Source: Calvatia gigantea (lineage: Eukaryota > Basidiomycota > Agaricomycetes > Agaricales > Lycoperdaceae). From it: a stretch of 64,000 bases of DNA. How positions within the stretch are numbered: position 1 is the first letter of the stretch; each line of letters opens with the position of its first letter. Position numbers and translations under genes: made by a program. This document shows positions 37,570 through 50,221 of the stretch, one piece after another. The DNA lies in assembly GCA_025093985.1 (NCBI GenBank), contig JACAAK010000006.1:930001-994000 (forward strand). The letters are read 5' to 3'. The notes beneath the pieces were generated by a model that was given only the letters and a program-made list of their open reading frames with translations, did no database searches and was not told where the DNA came from.

Positions 37570-37910
37570 CGTCGATGAGTCTTGAGGGTGATGCAACAAT
37601 TACTGGATGAACGTCGCTGGCCAGAAGGTGGCTGAACCTTATTTCGCGGTCGTGTATACCACTCGGTGATCTCCAGAAAAGATCGAGATCCAGAAAACAT
37701 GATCGTGGAAATGGTCATGCCGTGATGGAATAATCACGTGATTTGATGCCCCACGTCACGAATGAATCGAATTTCCCTTGCGGCCAGCCACAAGCCAAGT
37801 GAGTTTTCAGCAACTGAAGACTGTTTTCCTCCCCTCCCCTCCCACAGGTTTATTTGGCCATTGTAAAAGCAGTATTTTACTGTTGCTGCATTGGCAGCTT
37901 TTAATTCATA
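37570..37910. promoter_or_regulatory. Divergent promoter region of eL38 and SPF1
   Basis: About 340 bases between the two start codons. There are pyrimidine-rich tracts near the SPF1 start (CCTCCCCTCCCCTCCC at about 37830), typical of fungal promoters of strongly expressed genes. No other element is clear. Confidence 0.5.
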
Positions 37911-40900
37911 ATGTCAGTCTCTTGTTCTGTTCGTGTTCTGCTTCTGCTCATGATGATGCATTCAGGGCTTCTGTTTCCGTCGTTTCTCCAGAAATCGAGC
38001 GCGCTTCTCTGCATGTTGCTATTCCGCGGTACACTCATCTATATGCTGTCCCCTTTCTCTCCCTGTACCCTGTTCTCGCTTATGCGTATTTCCTCAAATA
38101 TGAGGACTGGCTGGGCAGTGAGGAGTGGACATTTCTGGCCTGCACCACTCTCGGTGTCTGCCATGCCTTGAGCTTCCTCAGTACCCGTTGGAATGCTGGT
38201 GCACGCGCGTGGGTGACCACGAAAAAGGTGTGTCGTCACACTTCCTATCTGCCGTTCTGCTGCTCACAATTTTGTAGGCTCGCAACATTGAAGAAGCGGA
38301 TTGCATTCGCATTGTCCCCAAACTTCATCGTGGCCAGGGGGATATTGTCCCTTTGGAACGCAAAGACGCCAGCAATCCCAATTCATATACCTTCAACTAT
38401 CAGCGGGATACCTATACCATAATATCCACAGATCCTTTGACATTCAGTCGCCTCGCTTATCCCTCTTCCAGTAAACCTCCTTTAGAGACTTTCCTTCAGC
38501 CAACCGGGCTTCAAACTAGCCGCTTAGCCGCGTTATATAACCTCTATGGCGAAAACGAGTTCAACATTCCAATCCCATCATTCTCTGAACTGTTCGCAGA
38601 ACAATCAACTGCTCCGTTCTTCGTTTTCCAGGTGTTCTGTGTTGCGCTCTGGTGCTTGGATGAGTATTGGTATTACAGTCTGTTCACCCTGTTCATGTTG
38701 GTGGTCTTTGAGTGTACCGTCGTATGGCAGGTAGGTTACCTTGCCTATCCTCTCACTTCCGTGTACTGAAAAAGCCCCCAGCGTGTCCGCACCCTCACCG
38801 AATTCAGGACTATGTCTGTCGTTCCGTATCCCATCCGCTGCTATCGAGACTCGAAATGGATAGAGACTCAAACGGATAAGTTGTTACCGGGCGACGTAGT
38901 GTCAGTCGGTATGTATCTCAACCGTCACACAGAGGTTCCATTACTGACTGTATACTTCAGCACGGTCCCAGAGCGAAACAACAGTCCCCGCCGATATCCT
39001 TCTCGTTAATGGTACCGTCATTGTCAACGAAGCCATGCTTTCTGGAGAGTCCACTCCTCTCTTGAAGGAGTCCATCCAACTCCGCGAGGGAAATGAACCA
39101 CTGGACGCTGACAACATCCACAAGAATACGGTCCTGTTTAGTGGAACAAAGATCCTTCAAGCGACTCCGTCAGCCGAAATTCCTTCCCCGATAAAGACTC
39201 CAGATGGTGGTTGCCTGGGTATCGTTTTGCGCACTGGGTTCGGAACTGCACAAGGACAGCTGGTCAGAACGATGATCTTCTCCACTGAACGTGTTTCCGC
39301 CAATAATGTCGAGTCCTTCCTCTTTATTGGCTTCCTCCTCATCTTTGCCCTTGCCGCGAGTTGGTATGTCTGGACGAAAGGTTGGCCTTTCAACTTGTTG
39401 AACGTTTGAACCATAGCTTATTCCATTTTGGTAATAGGTATCGAGCGCGAATTAAAGAAGTCAAAGCTCTTGTTGGATTGCATTCTTATCGTGACGAGCG
39501 TCGTTCCTCCTGAGCTTCCAATGGAGTTGTCTTTGGCTGTGAATGCTTCTTTGGTTGCACTCTCTAAGTTTGGTCAGTCATTCCTTTCTTCCAATCGTGT
39601 TGCTTCTGACGTGGTATGGTAATCAGCCATCTTCTGCACTGAACCCTTCCGAATTCCTTTTGCTGGTCGCGTTGATGTTTGCTGTTTTGACAAGACAGGT
39701 ACAATTACCGCAGAAAACCTTGTCCTTGAGGGTGTTGTTGGTATCAAGTGAGTCGTTGCGCTCTGAATTTAGGATCAGGAATTTAAGGTACATCACAGCG
39801 ACGCCGATCAAAGGAAGCTTGTGAATGTGAAAGAAGTTTCAAGGGAGACGACTTTATGCCTCGCTGCCGCACATGCCTTGGTCAAACTAGATGATGGGAC
39901 CACCGTTGGAGACCCTATGGAAAAGACAACACTGGATGCCCTTGAATGGTCTCTAAGCAAAGGTGAATTTCAGTAATGTTACGATACTGCCGCTTTAAAG
40001 CTCAACTCGTTGAAGGTGATGTTGTTGCTCCAACAAACCCTGCTGGATCAAAGATTCAAATACATATCCGTCGCCGCTTCCAATTCTCTTCCGCCCTCAA
40101 GCGCATGTCGACTGTTTCAACTTTGCCTAATGGAAGGACTGTGGTCGCAGTTAAAGGTGCTCCCGAGACGATCAAGCAATTTTTAGATGTTGTGCCTGAG
40201 CACTACGACGATACTTATAAGTGGTTCACGAGGAAAGGCAGTCGTGTGTTAGCCCTTGCCATGAAGGAAGTCGAGCCAATGAATACTGCCAAGGCATGTA
40301 TACCCCACTACTTGGTGTTCGAGGTGACTAATTGCCATTCTAGATTAACAAGTTGCATCGTGACGAAGTAGAAAGTCATTTACAATTCGCTGGATTCCTT
40401 GTTTTCCATTGTCCCCTCAAGGCTGATGCCGTGGAAGCTCTCAAGATGCTTGCCGACTCTTCTCATCGTGTATGTCCTCCCTCGAGAATTATCACGTTAC
40501 CCCCAACTGACTTGATCGCAGTGTATCATGATCACGGGTGACAATCCTCTCACGGCTGTTCACGTTGCACGCGATGTTGAGATTGTTGATCGGGATGTTC
40601 TCATTCTTGACCTCAAGGAAAATCCAAAAGATGAAGGAGGTAGGCGACTAGCTTAAATTCTGAGGTTAAGAATCTCATAAATACCAAATCAGATCTCGTA
40701 TGGCGCACGGTTGATGAAAGCAAATTCATACCTGTCGATCCGTCGGAACCATTGGATGTTTCCCTCTTCGACGAATACGACATTTGCATAACTGGTGCGG
40801 CCTTGAAGCAATTCGAGCATCGGGCCTCGTGGAACGTCCTTGTCCAGAATACTTGGGTGTATGCTAGGGTTTCTCCTTCGCAGAAAGAACACATCCTGAC

Positions 40901-42436
40901 ATCTCTCAAAACTCTCGGGTACATCACCCTAATGGCTGGTGATGGTACAAATGACGTTGGAGCCCTGAAGCAAGCCCATATTGGTGTGGCCCTGCTTGAT
41001 GGAACACCCGAGGATTTGCAAAAGATAGCTGAGCGGCAAAAGTTAGAGCGGGTCAAGAAGGTGTATGAGAGTCAGCTTAAGATATCTGCCCGGTTCAATC
41101 AGCCACCACCCCCCGTCCCCCCCGCTATCGCACATCTTCTTCCTGACGCCGTCAAGGCTCAACAACAGGCTGTTGCAGAGCAACAGGCTGCTCGTCAACG
41201 TAATCCCCTGGAAAAAGTGAGTGATTCGTGTCCTTTTTTGCGCTATCTTCTTGAACTTCGATTCCACCAGTTTGATTTGGCGTCTATCACTGACAAGCTG
41301 GCCGATATGGAAGGTGACGATGAGGTCCCGAAGATCAAACTCGGAGATGCTTCTTGTGCCGCACCGTTCACTTCGAAACTTTCACACGTTTCAGCCAGTA
41401 TGTTCCATCTTTCAAGCTCATGGCATTTCCCACTTATCATCATTCTCTTGTAAGTTACGCACATTATCCGCCAAGGACGCTGTACACTTGTTGCCACGAT
41501 TCAGATGTACAAAATTTTGGCATTGAATTGCTTGATCACGGCGTACAGTCTCAGTGTTCAGTACTTGGACGGCATCAAATTCGGTGATTACCAAGTAACA
41601 ATCACAGGCATGTTGATGTCCGTTTGCTTCTTGTGCATTTCTCGCGCAAAGGTATGTGGATGTTCATCGCGACGTCTTGTTTCGTAATAATCTCACTCGC
41701 ACTGCTGTAGCCTGTTGAGAAACTCTCCCGAGAACGGCCTTTAGGGAATATCTTTAACTTTTATGTCCTTCTCTCCGTCCTCCTTCAGTTCGCTCTGCAC
41801 ATTGTCTCATTGGTCTACATCACTGACCTTACGCGCTCGTATGAGGAGTAGGTTGACACCCACTATCCGGCTTCTACCATTGCTAAATTATGGGCTAGGC
41901 GAGGACCTATTGATTTGGAAGCCAAGTTTGAGCCGAACCTATTGAATACTGCAATTTATCTTCTTGGCCTCTCTCAGCAAGTCTCCACATTTGCCATCAA
42001 CTTCCAGGTTTGTACTTCCTCTTCATCAACATACTAGTTTGTGACATTTCGGTCCAGGGACGACCCTTCCGTGAAGGCATTCGCGAGAACTCGGCTCTCT
42101 GGTGGGGTCTTGTTGGTGCAAGCACTGTAGCATTCTCTGGTGCCACAGATTTTATGCCGGAACTAAATCGCTGGCTCCAAATTGTTGAGATGGCTGACCC
42201 TGTAAGCCTAATTGCATCAAAAGCAGGCTCTCGACTAACACTTGCTGTAGTTTAAGGCCCGCTTGACTGCAACTATGGTCCTAGATTTTGTTGGTTGCTG
42301 GATCATCGAGAAAGGGTGCAAATACCTCTTTGCTGACCTAGAACCGAAGGCTATGATTACGAAGGGGCGTGAGAGGCGGGAAGAACGCAGGTTAGAGGAG
42401 AGTGCCTGTCAGGCTGACACTGATAAATCACAGTAG
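37911..42436 (+). CDS. SPF1: P5A-type ATPase Spf1 (ATP13A1 family), endoplasmic reticulum
   Basis: I can splice 18 exons into one 1212-residue frame, the normal family length. P5A ATPases dislocate misinserted transmembrane helices from the ER membrane. Visible: N-terminal membrane segments ([17 protein letters not shown]), [15 protein letters not shown] helix before the actuator domain, SGES in [11 protein letters not shown], the P5A signature [15 protein letters not shown], phosphorylation site DKTGT (39688-39703 region), [15 protein letters not shown], and the C-terminal [11 protein letters not shown]. Exon starts include 38278, 38782, 38961, 39438, 39627, 40001, 40693, 41271, 41711 and 42251. 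Exon 1 (37911-37932) with an intron to 37991 is tentative. The intron at 40294-40343 seems to use a GC donor. An apparent stop at 41847-41850 lies in the 51-base intron 41848-41898. Confidence 0.93.
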
Positions 42437-43128
42437 ATTCATCACCTGTTTTCATTATCAAATATTTTATAATTTCTTACTGTGATGTATATGCTGTGGC
42501 AGTTGGATTGCTGACCTCAATAAATCAGTGCCTTACACTACTCCACAGAACCTGTGTGAATTTATCCAAGTTCATCCCTGACTTTGCTTAAGCAAGAGGA
42601 GGGTTCTGTTATTTCAATTTGGTTTGTTTTTGTCTAAGGATGTTATGTTTGTGGGAATGGTAATTTTATTCTACATTTGCCCATAGAATGCTGTGTAGAA
42701 CCTGTTTCTAAATTAATCTGAAACACCATTTATTTTCAGTGCAAATACTATCAGTACTTTCTCTTTACTGTTCCAATTTCTCCCTGCCACCTTTGCCATC
42801 CTCATGACCCATTGAATTATTGTAAGGGTCTAGCCCTTACTGGAGCTTACTCATTATGCCCAAGTTATGTGGAAATAGACCCAAGAACTATAGTTTGCAC
42901 AACTCCATACTTCTCTCCTAATTTCATTCAAGTTTGTATGAACTTGCATAAACTGATGTGAACTTGTGCAAACTTGCATGAGCTGATGTTATGGATTTCA
43001 AATATATTGAGGTACTGATCAATCAACAAGACTTGATGATAATTAATTTAGCAAGCACTATTAATGACAAGGAGGATAAAGAGTTCAATCTGGATGAATG
43101 CCCCAAATCACAAAAATGGAGGACTTAT
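42437..43128. other. Gene-free transition from gene island to repeats
   Basis: AT-rich sequence without a convincing gene. An 80-codon frame at 42991-43233 has no recognisable features and overlaps LTR-like sequence. The composition becomes CpG-poor from about 42450 onward, marking the right edge of the gene island. Confidence 0.5.
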
Positions 43129-43263
43129 TGTTATGATCTTGTTCTTCATCATAAGTACATCTCCTTGGGTTATTACCTCATGTTACCTCATACCATACTG
43201 CTGTCTATTCCATTCCTATTACTATCCCAGTGATCTCTGTCTATGACTTATATACCAATGCCC
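43129..43263 (+). repeat. Truncated family-C LTR, 5' part
   Basis: It starts TGTTATGATCTTG and shows the LTR pattern CATAAGTACATCTCC...CCCAGTGATCTCTG seen again about 140 bases on. The rest is missing where the next LTR begins at 43264. Confidence 0.55.
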
Positions 43264-43488
43264 TGTTATTATTTTATTCTGTATTATAAGTACATCTCCT
43301 CAGATAATACCTTGTGCTACCTTGTTCCCCATTGCTGCCTGTTCCATACTATGTTTACCCCAGTGATCTCTGTATACTGACTCATACATCAATATCCCTT
43401 GTTATACAGATATTTCATGTGTAGTTTCATTTGTTTAACCAGATGACCTTCATCTATTTTAAGTATACTATATACTACTGTATTCCAT
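43264..43488 (+). repeat. 5' LTR of copy C5, left part
   Basis: It starts TGTTATTATTTT and is cut at 43488 by insertion of the minus-strand element C2; the right part is at 56285-56373. Joined, it is 314 bases, the usual family-C LTR length. TCCAT at 43484-43488 is repeated at 56280-56284. Confidence 0.75.
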
Positions 43489-43678
43489 TATTACAACCTT
43501 TATGAGTTGTTACCTCAGGTTGCAACTTATGGCAAGGCTTGAGAGCATAGAGGGAATGATCAATGAGGTAGTTTAAGTGTACCAAATACAGAAGTGTATA
43601 TGTACACTTAAATACAAAAGGTTCATCTAGTTGAATGGATGGAGCTACTATATGAAATGTCTGATAAACATGGCATAA

Positions 43679-43987
43679 TGTTATGGTTTTTACTGATCAC
43701 ATCATACTTCATCACTGTCTGCATTTCTACACCACTAGTCTATCTGTTTCACCTATTCCTGTTGAGTGAATCTCTGGCTATGACTTGTACTAACTACTGT
43801 ACTAACCTGATCAGACTGTTTCATGTAGTAGCCCCATCTATTCAACTGGATGTCTCTCTATATTTAAGCATACATACATTCACTGTATTCGGTATGCTTA
43901 ATCATCTCTTGTTCTCCTCCCCTTACTTGCCCTCAAGTCTTAGCCCAAAGTTGCAACCTGAGGTTTACTCAGACTAAGGTCATAACA
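43679..43987 (+). repeat. 5' LTR of C1
   Basis: 309 bases, TGTTATGGTTTTTACTG to GGTCATAACA, followed by the candidate primer-binding sequence TTTGGTTAAGTGTCCCC. Contains TATTTAAGCATACATAC, a possible core promo­ter region. Confidence 0.88.
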
Positions 43988-44012
43988 TTTGGTTAAGTGT
44001 CCCCACCTCACC
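43988..44012 (+). promoter_or_regulatory. Candidate primer-binding site of family C
   Basis: Directly after the LTR end TAACA comes TTTGGTTAAGTGTCCCCACC. The same position reads TGGTTAAGCATCCC in C2, C4 and C5 and TGGTTAAGTATCCC in C3. TGG at the start is what a site complementary to a tRNA 3'-CCA end would show. The tRNA is not identified. Confidence 0.4.
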
Positions 44013-44066
44013 TTGCAAGGAGTAGGCTGAAACAGGCCTGAACAAAGACAACCCAGGAGCTAGTAT

Positions 44067-45203
44067 ATGAGCTCGAACCCAGACGAATATAGAGAACCAA
44101 ATCTCAAAGTCACTGACAATGAATCCAAAACATTGGATGAAAGAAGAAACAGGGAATGCTGAAGTACCTGAAGAACCAACCAGAGAAACACATGACAAAC
44201 CTGGAGCAAACCCAGCAGAAGAAGAAGTACTATCAGAACTTCTAAACAAACTTGACCTAGTAGAGGAAGAGTTAATCTATCAGGAGAAATCAGACAAATC
44301 AAGCTCAGACAAAACAGAATCAGAAACTGACTCTGATATGACCTGACAATGCAGTAGTACCTATAACAGCATCCAGTGGGAAAGGCTTAGTGCCAGACCC
44401 AGGGTTTTTTGATGGCACTTGCACCAAATTCGAATGACTAGTGGAAAGCAATGATGCTCTTCATGAAGTTTAACAAAATAATCTCAGTGGATGATAAAGC
44501 TATAGTGGTCTTAGCTAGGCTAAAAGGAGGAACAGCAGGAGCCTATGCTGCAATGAAGGCCCTACAAATCCTAGATGGAGAAGACTCAGTGGACTGGAAA
44601 GCATTTTCTGAGGATTTTAGGAAAACCTTCTCTGATGATGCCTCAAACTAGCAAAGTGGAATGGCAAATCGAGAAATTCAAACAGAGGAACAAAAATACA
44701 GCAGACTACCTGATCGAATTCCAAGTCCTAAAAAGCAAGGTGGAAACAGACAACAAACACTGCAATATTCCTACTCAAGAAAAATGCCAGGCAAGACATC
44801 ATCCACACCATCACAGGATACCCACCTAGCACCAGACCTAGACACCTATGCAGAATGGACAGAAGCCATCCTCACTGTAGGACAAGAGTATGAAGCATCA
44901 GAATACCAAGGAGATAAGAAAACCAACACCTAGAACAACCTATGGAGGAATGGGAGAACCAATGGAAATAGGAAGTCAATGCCACATTTTCAACACTGAA
45001 GGAAAACCCAAATGCTATAATTGTGGCATCTTCAGGACATATAGGCAAAAGATTGCAAAAAACCCAAAGGGTTAACCTACTACAATTGTGGTAAAACGGG
45101 CCATATAGCAAAGGCCTGTACTGCACCCAAGAAAATACAGGTCCAAGGAATTGAAAAAGCTGGTGATGAAGAAAAGAAGGATTTTTCCAAAGACTCTGAG
45201 TAG
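44067..45203 (+). pseudogene. gag of C1, decayed
   Basis: It starts ATG 44067 (MSSNPDEYREPNLKV), with an early frameshift near 44115, an acidic N-terminal region (EEEVLSELLNKLDLVEEEL), then LVPDPGFFDGT-like and MLFMKFNKI, and DWKAFSEDFRKTFSDDAS, typical gag. Two knuckles follow near 45009-45120 (CYNCGIF, damaged, and YYNCGKTGHIAKAC). It ends DSE-stop at 45201-45203. Confidence 0.8.
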
Positions 45204-48200
45204 GCACTACCTCGAGAGTCAGAAAGCTTGTATCTAGGATATCAGACAAATTTTACATGATTCCTCAGAGAAGAAAGCATGAACTAAACCTGAAAGGAAA
45301 AATACAAACAGCAAAAAAGGAGATAACGGTGGACACGATTGTCGACTCGGGATGCACAACCAGCAGCATCAGCAAAAAACTGGTAGACAAGGAAAGGCTC
45401 CCCATCCGAAAACTAGAACAACAAATCTTGGTATTAAACACAGACAGAATACCAAACCAGGGTGGAAAAGTGACAGAAACAGCCACAATCGACATAGATA
45501 TCCAAGGACACAGAGAATAGATTGAAGCATTAGTTGTACAATTACAGGACTGCACAAAAGTCTTCCTGGGTCATGACTGGCTGGTCAAACATAACTCAGA
45601 AGTAGATTGGAACAATGGAGAAATCAAGTTCACCTGGTGCCCACCAAACTGTCATTTCCCTCACCAAAACATTTCCATCATGGAGAAAATATGGAGCATG
45701 GCCACTATAGAAGATTTATGGAAAGAAGAAGACGAACCAGACCCAACTAAACTGGAAGATCTACTAGACTATGTACAGCCATTCACACATCTATTCAACA
45801 AAACAACATTCGACAAGCTCCCAGAATGAACTGAATGGGACCACGAAATAATCCTAATAGAGGATGCCCCAAAAGAAATAAGTGCAGGAATGTACAACAT
45901 GACAGTCAAGGAACAGGATGAACTCAGAGCATTCATCAAAGAAAATCTAGAATCAAGACAAATACAACCATCAAAATCTCCATACACAGTGCCCACCTTC
46001 TTCATCCCCAAGAAAGATGGATCCAAGAGATTAATCCAAGACTACAGATGGTTAAACAATGTAGTAGTCAAGGACAAAACACCGCTACCAAGAATTAGTG
46101 AGGTAATCAACAAGCTTGGAAAGGCCAAATACTTCAATAAACTTGATATCATCTGGGGATATAACAATGTCAGGATCAAGGAAGGGGACAAATGGAAAGC
46201 AGGCAGTTCCTCACCAATAAAGGACTTTTCGAGCCAACAGTCATGTATTTCAGTCTTAGCAACTCACTAGGAACCTTCTCCAGAATAATGACAAGCATCT
46301 TCCATGACCTTTTGCAAAATGGAGACATTGTAAACTACATGGATGACTTCACCATCCCCAGTGACACCAAAGAACAACTAAAAGAACAGACAATACAATT
46401 CCTGGAATGTGCAGCACAATACAACTTATGCTTCAAATGCACCAAATGCATCTTTGATGCAGAAGAAATCCCAATGCTAGGAGTCAAAGTAGGACATGGG
46501 CAAATTGAAATGGAAGAAGAGAAAGTCAAATCAGTATGAGACTAGCCTGAGCCAAAAAGTACAAAAGGAGTAGAAAGGTTCCTGGGTTTTGCTAATTATT
46601 ACCAACATTTCATCAAGAACTTCAGCAAGATTGCAGGGCCACTAAACAAACTCAAAGGAGTAGCCACATGGGAGTGGAATCAGGAACACCAGGCAGCCTT
46701 TGATCATCTTAAAAAATACATCACCAAAGAACCCAGTGTTAACCCTACTACAAAGGCAAGGCCAGTTCAGGGTAGAAGTTGACGTGTCAGACTATGCATT
46801 AGGAGGCATGCTATCACAACCTACAGGAGGACAAATGGCACCCAATCAGCCTTTACATCACAACCGCTATCACCGGCAGAACAGCAACTATGAAATATAT
46901 GACAAAGAACTACTGGCCATCATCCATGCCCTGAAAGAATGGAGACACTACCTACTAGATGCTGAAGAAAAATTTGAAATCTGGACCGATCATGAAAATT
47001 TAAAATACTACCTGAGAACCACAAAAACTGAATGGATGACAAGCTCGATGGTACTATGACCTTACAGGACTATGACTTCACACTGTGACACAGTACCCAG
47101 AAAAACAAACATGAAGGTCGACCTATTGTCCCAAATCCACCAAATACCAGAAGGACAAGAAGACAAGCTAGTCACCATGATCCAAGAAAGCTGGCTGCAA
47201 ACAGAAAACACAGATGACACAGTGCTCTTATGGGACAGAATTATTCCTCAAGCCAACATTCCTAGAATGGATCCAGAACAAGTCCCAGCATGAGACAACA
47301 GTCCTTACTGAGCTAAGAAAACCAGAGTCCAAACTCACCAAGGACTATGGAATTATCTACAGACAAAATAGCACTATATGTCCCTACCTGACCTGAAACT
47401 ACATGGAAAGAAATTCTGGTGTAATATCACGACATCCTAGATGCAGGACACCCAGGTCAGCATAGAATGATGGAACTAATCAACTGCGACTACTGGTGGC
47501 CAACCTATGAGAAAAGATGTAAAAAGGTACATCCGAGGGTACCAAGCCTGCCAGAGGAACAAAACTAGGGTAATGTCACTCAAGTCACCTACTTCACCCC
47601 CTCCCCATACCTGAATGGGCCTTGGAAAGAAATCAGCATTGACATGATCAGACCATTACCAGAGTCAGAAGGGAAAGACATGATACTGGTCATCGTCGAT
47701 TGATTCACAAAAATGATACAACTCATAGTGACAACAATGGATGTTTTATCCAAAAACATTGTAAAGATTTATCAAGATGAAATATGGAAGCTGCACAGAC
47801 TGCCAAGGAAGGTGCTGAGTGACCGAGGACCCCAATTTCGCATCAGAATTCACCAAGGAGTTATTCAAAGGACTCAGCATAGAACAGAACCTGTCAATGG
47901 CATATCACCTACAAACTGATGGACAAATAGGAACAGCATTAATAGAGAAGTGGAAATATACATCTGCCTGTATTGCAATTATAATCAGAACAATTGGGTA
48001 GAATGGCTTCCCATTGCAGAATTCCAGTACAATGACAAATAACATGGAGGAACACAGGGAAACTACCATTCTTTCTAAACTATGGAAGGAACCCATGGAA
48101 GGGCAAGAATGAGCCAGCAACAAACAACCCTGTTACCACAGAATTCCTAAAACACCTTCAGGCCACCTGAGATAATGCCTGCATCAGCACTATGGACATA

Positions 48201-48725
48201 TCAAGAGAAGATGAAACAACAACATGACCACAGTAAAACCCATACCAAGGCACATCAGATAGGCAATGCTGGTATGGTTAGAAAACACCAATATCCTATA
48301 CCAATCAAACATCAAAGAAGCTAGGCCAAAAATGGTATGGACCTTTCCTTATTAAGGAAAAGATAGGAGAAGCAGCATATTGGCTAGCCCTACCTAGAAG
48401 GATGGGCTATCCATGATGTATTCAACAAACAACTCCTAACACTAGCCCATGAGGCCGAGTTCCTGAGCCAAAGACAACCATCAGTGCCTGACCCGATCAT
48501 CATCAACAATGAAGAAGAGTACTGAAGTAGAGGAGGTCCACAGGTGAAGAAAACGCAGAAGGGGCTATCAATTTCTAGTCCACTGGAAGGGATACAGCAA
48601 CGAAAAAGATATGTGGACAGTGGAATCCAACCTGACAAATGCTCAAGATGCAATAGCAGATTACCAAAAGAGGCATCCAGAGGATACCTATAAAAAGAGG
48701 AGCAGAAAAGCCAAAAAATCATCAC
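45204..48725 (+). pseudogene. pol of C1 (protease to chromodomain), decayed
   Basis: Protease: TIVDSGCTTSSISKKL near 45335. RT: QIQPSKSPYTVPTFFIPKKDG near 45960 and NYMDDF near 46335. RNase H near 46760-47050 ([11 protein letters not shown]). Integrase: HPGQHRMMELI near 47450 and VLSDRGPQF near 47812. The chromodomain is near 48520-48690 (FLVHWKGYSNEKDMW). Several stops and shifts (for example near 46200 and 46760) disable it. Confidence 0.82.
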
Positions 48726-48748
48726 CAAACCAAAAAAACTAGCCAGAC

Positions 48749-49741
48749 ATGCCTTCCTCCCAAGCCAACTGTGTCACTATCCATTCCCTCATCTACCCCA
48801 ACCCAACCACAATCTCCTCCATTCCCCTCCCAGAACCAGGCAGCAGCCAAGCATCTGCCCCTCAAGGTACTCGTTACAACCTTGCCACTACACCATGTCC
48901 CCAGTGCAGGGACTCCTTGAATCCCTACTGAAAGATGTCGACAAAGCTACCAATAGTGAAATAGAAACTATCACCACTCAAAACAAGTGACTAGTCGTCA
49001 ACTGACACTATCACTCTAGCCACTGCATGCATCACCTTCAGCCAACATGTATATAGGATTCACCAATGTATCCTCATCTACCAACTAGCACATTCCCTGC
49101 CATCTTCTAAGCCTTAGACCAATCTACACTCACACCCAGTGAACAAGACTGCATTTACAGCCTCCACAACCATATTGACCTTGGACTCGAAGTATTCAAA
49201 CACCTCGATATTGCTGACATATTCCTAGAGCTTGCCAACATAGCAATGAAACCTACTTAGATGCGACAAGACCACAGAAGATCCTGAGATCAATACCTCT
49301 CAGTCAACAGGATCCTATAGTACCCTTTCTGAACTACACAATACCATCAACCCCATGCCACTGACCCAATCCGACACACCTATGGACAAAGAAACAACTG
49401 TCTCCATGAAGGAAGAAGTTAACTCACTCCACCACTTCATAAAGACCATTACTCTGCCACAACTCATATCAGTTTTTCTCCCTCCCACACAATTCTGCAC
49501 TGTATTACCAGGACAAGAGAAGGACCAACACTATTGGAGAACAATAGTCAAGAACTATTGGGACAGCTCCACCATGACCAACTTCCCATTCAATGGTGTC
49601 CCAGTCCCTATCTGCCAGGACAGAAGAAGCCACTTGCCCGTCTTCTTCACACAATCAAACAATGGAAAGTACCTAATTAGAGCCACCAAGAAGGCCCTCA
49701 CCTCCGCCATAGTCAATGGCAACTTTGATAAAGCTTCCTGA
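48749..49741 (+). pseudogene. Post-pol ORF of family C, copy C1
   Basis: It starts ATG 48749 (MPSSQANCVTIHSLI), 24 bases after the decayed pol end, and continues with several lesions to TGA 49741. Its last part (49355-49741) is open for 128 codons: MDKETTVSMKEEVNSLHHF, then TMTNFPFNGVPVPICQD and NGKYLIRATKKALTSAI. Copy C2 has a matching frame. There are no zinc knuckles, no signal peptide and no similarity that I can see to the A/B post-pol protein. I do not recognise the family. Confidence 0.65.
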
Positions 49742-49766
49742 GGCATGAAGCCAAATTGGGGGATAT

Positions 49767-50073
49767 TGTTATGGTTTTTACCAATCACATCATACTCCAT
49801 CACTGTCTGCATTTCTACACCACTAGTCTATCTGTTTCACCTATTCCTGTTGAGCAATCTCCAGCTATGACTCATACTAACTACTGTGCCAACCTGATCA
49901 GACATTTCATGTAGTAGTCCCATCCATTCAACTGGATGTCTCTCTATATTTAAGCATACATACATTCACTGTATTTGGTATGCTTAACCATCTCTTGTTC
50001 TCCTCCCCTTACTTGCCCTCAAGTCTTAGCCCAAAGTTGCAACCTGAGGTAAACTCAGACTAAGGTTGTAACA
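49767..50073 (+). repeat. 3' LTR of C1
   Basis: 307 bases, TGTTATGGTTTTTACC to GGTTGTAACA, preceded by the purine tract AAATTGGGGGATAT and followed by the CATAA duplication. Confidence 0.88.
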
Positions 50074-50078
50074 CATAA

Positions 50079-50196
50079 TAGTATACAAGTCATAACTTGG
50101 AGATTGCTGAGACAGGAATAACATAAAACAGGTACAGCAAGATATAGAACAGAGACTAAGGATGGAGATGTAGTGAAAACAGTAGAATCCACAACA
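50079..50196 (-). repeat. 3' LTR of C2, right part
   Basis: On the minus strand it begins TGTTGTGGATTCTACTG at 50196; the remaining 190 bases lie at 43678-43489. It matches the intact 5' LTR at 56279-55973. Confidence 0.82.
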
Positions 50197-50221
50197 TTAC
50201 CCCCCAATTAAGCTTCATGCC

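Larger units (their letters stand above)
43679..50073 (+). mobile_element. Gypsy element C1, TSD CATAA, inserted in the 3' LTR of C2
   Basis: 6395 bases with LTRs 43679-43987 and 49767-50073 and CATAA at 43674-43678 and 50074-50078. The flanks join to give the LTR of C2 (compare 56150-56175). By eye the LTRs differ at roughly 15-20 positions, so the insertion is older than that of element B. It is decayed but all domains are recognisable. Confidence 0.9.

Noticed and set aside
41838..41852. Premature stop in SPF1
   Set aside because: The TAG lies in the donor of a 51-base intron; splicing restores the conserved sequence and the total length of 1212 residues.
42991..43233. An 80-codon hypothetical protein
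   Set aside because: No recognisable feature, overlaps LTR-type sequence and lies in AT-rich repeat DNA.
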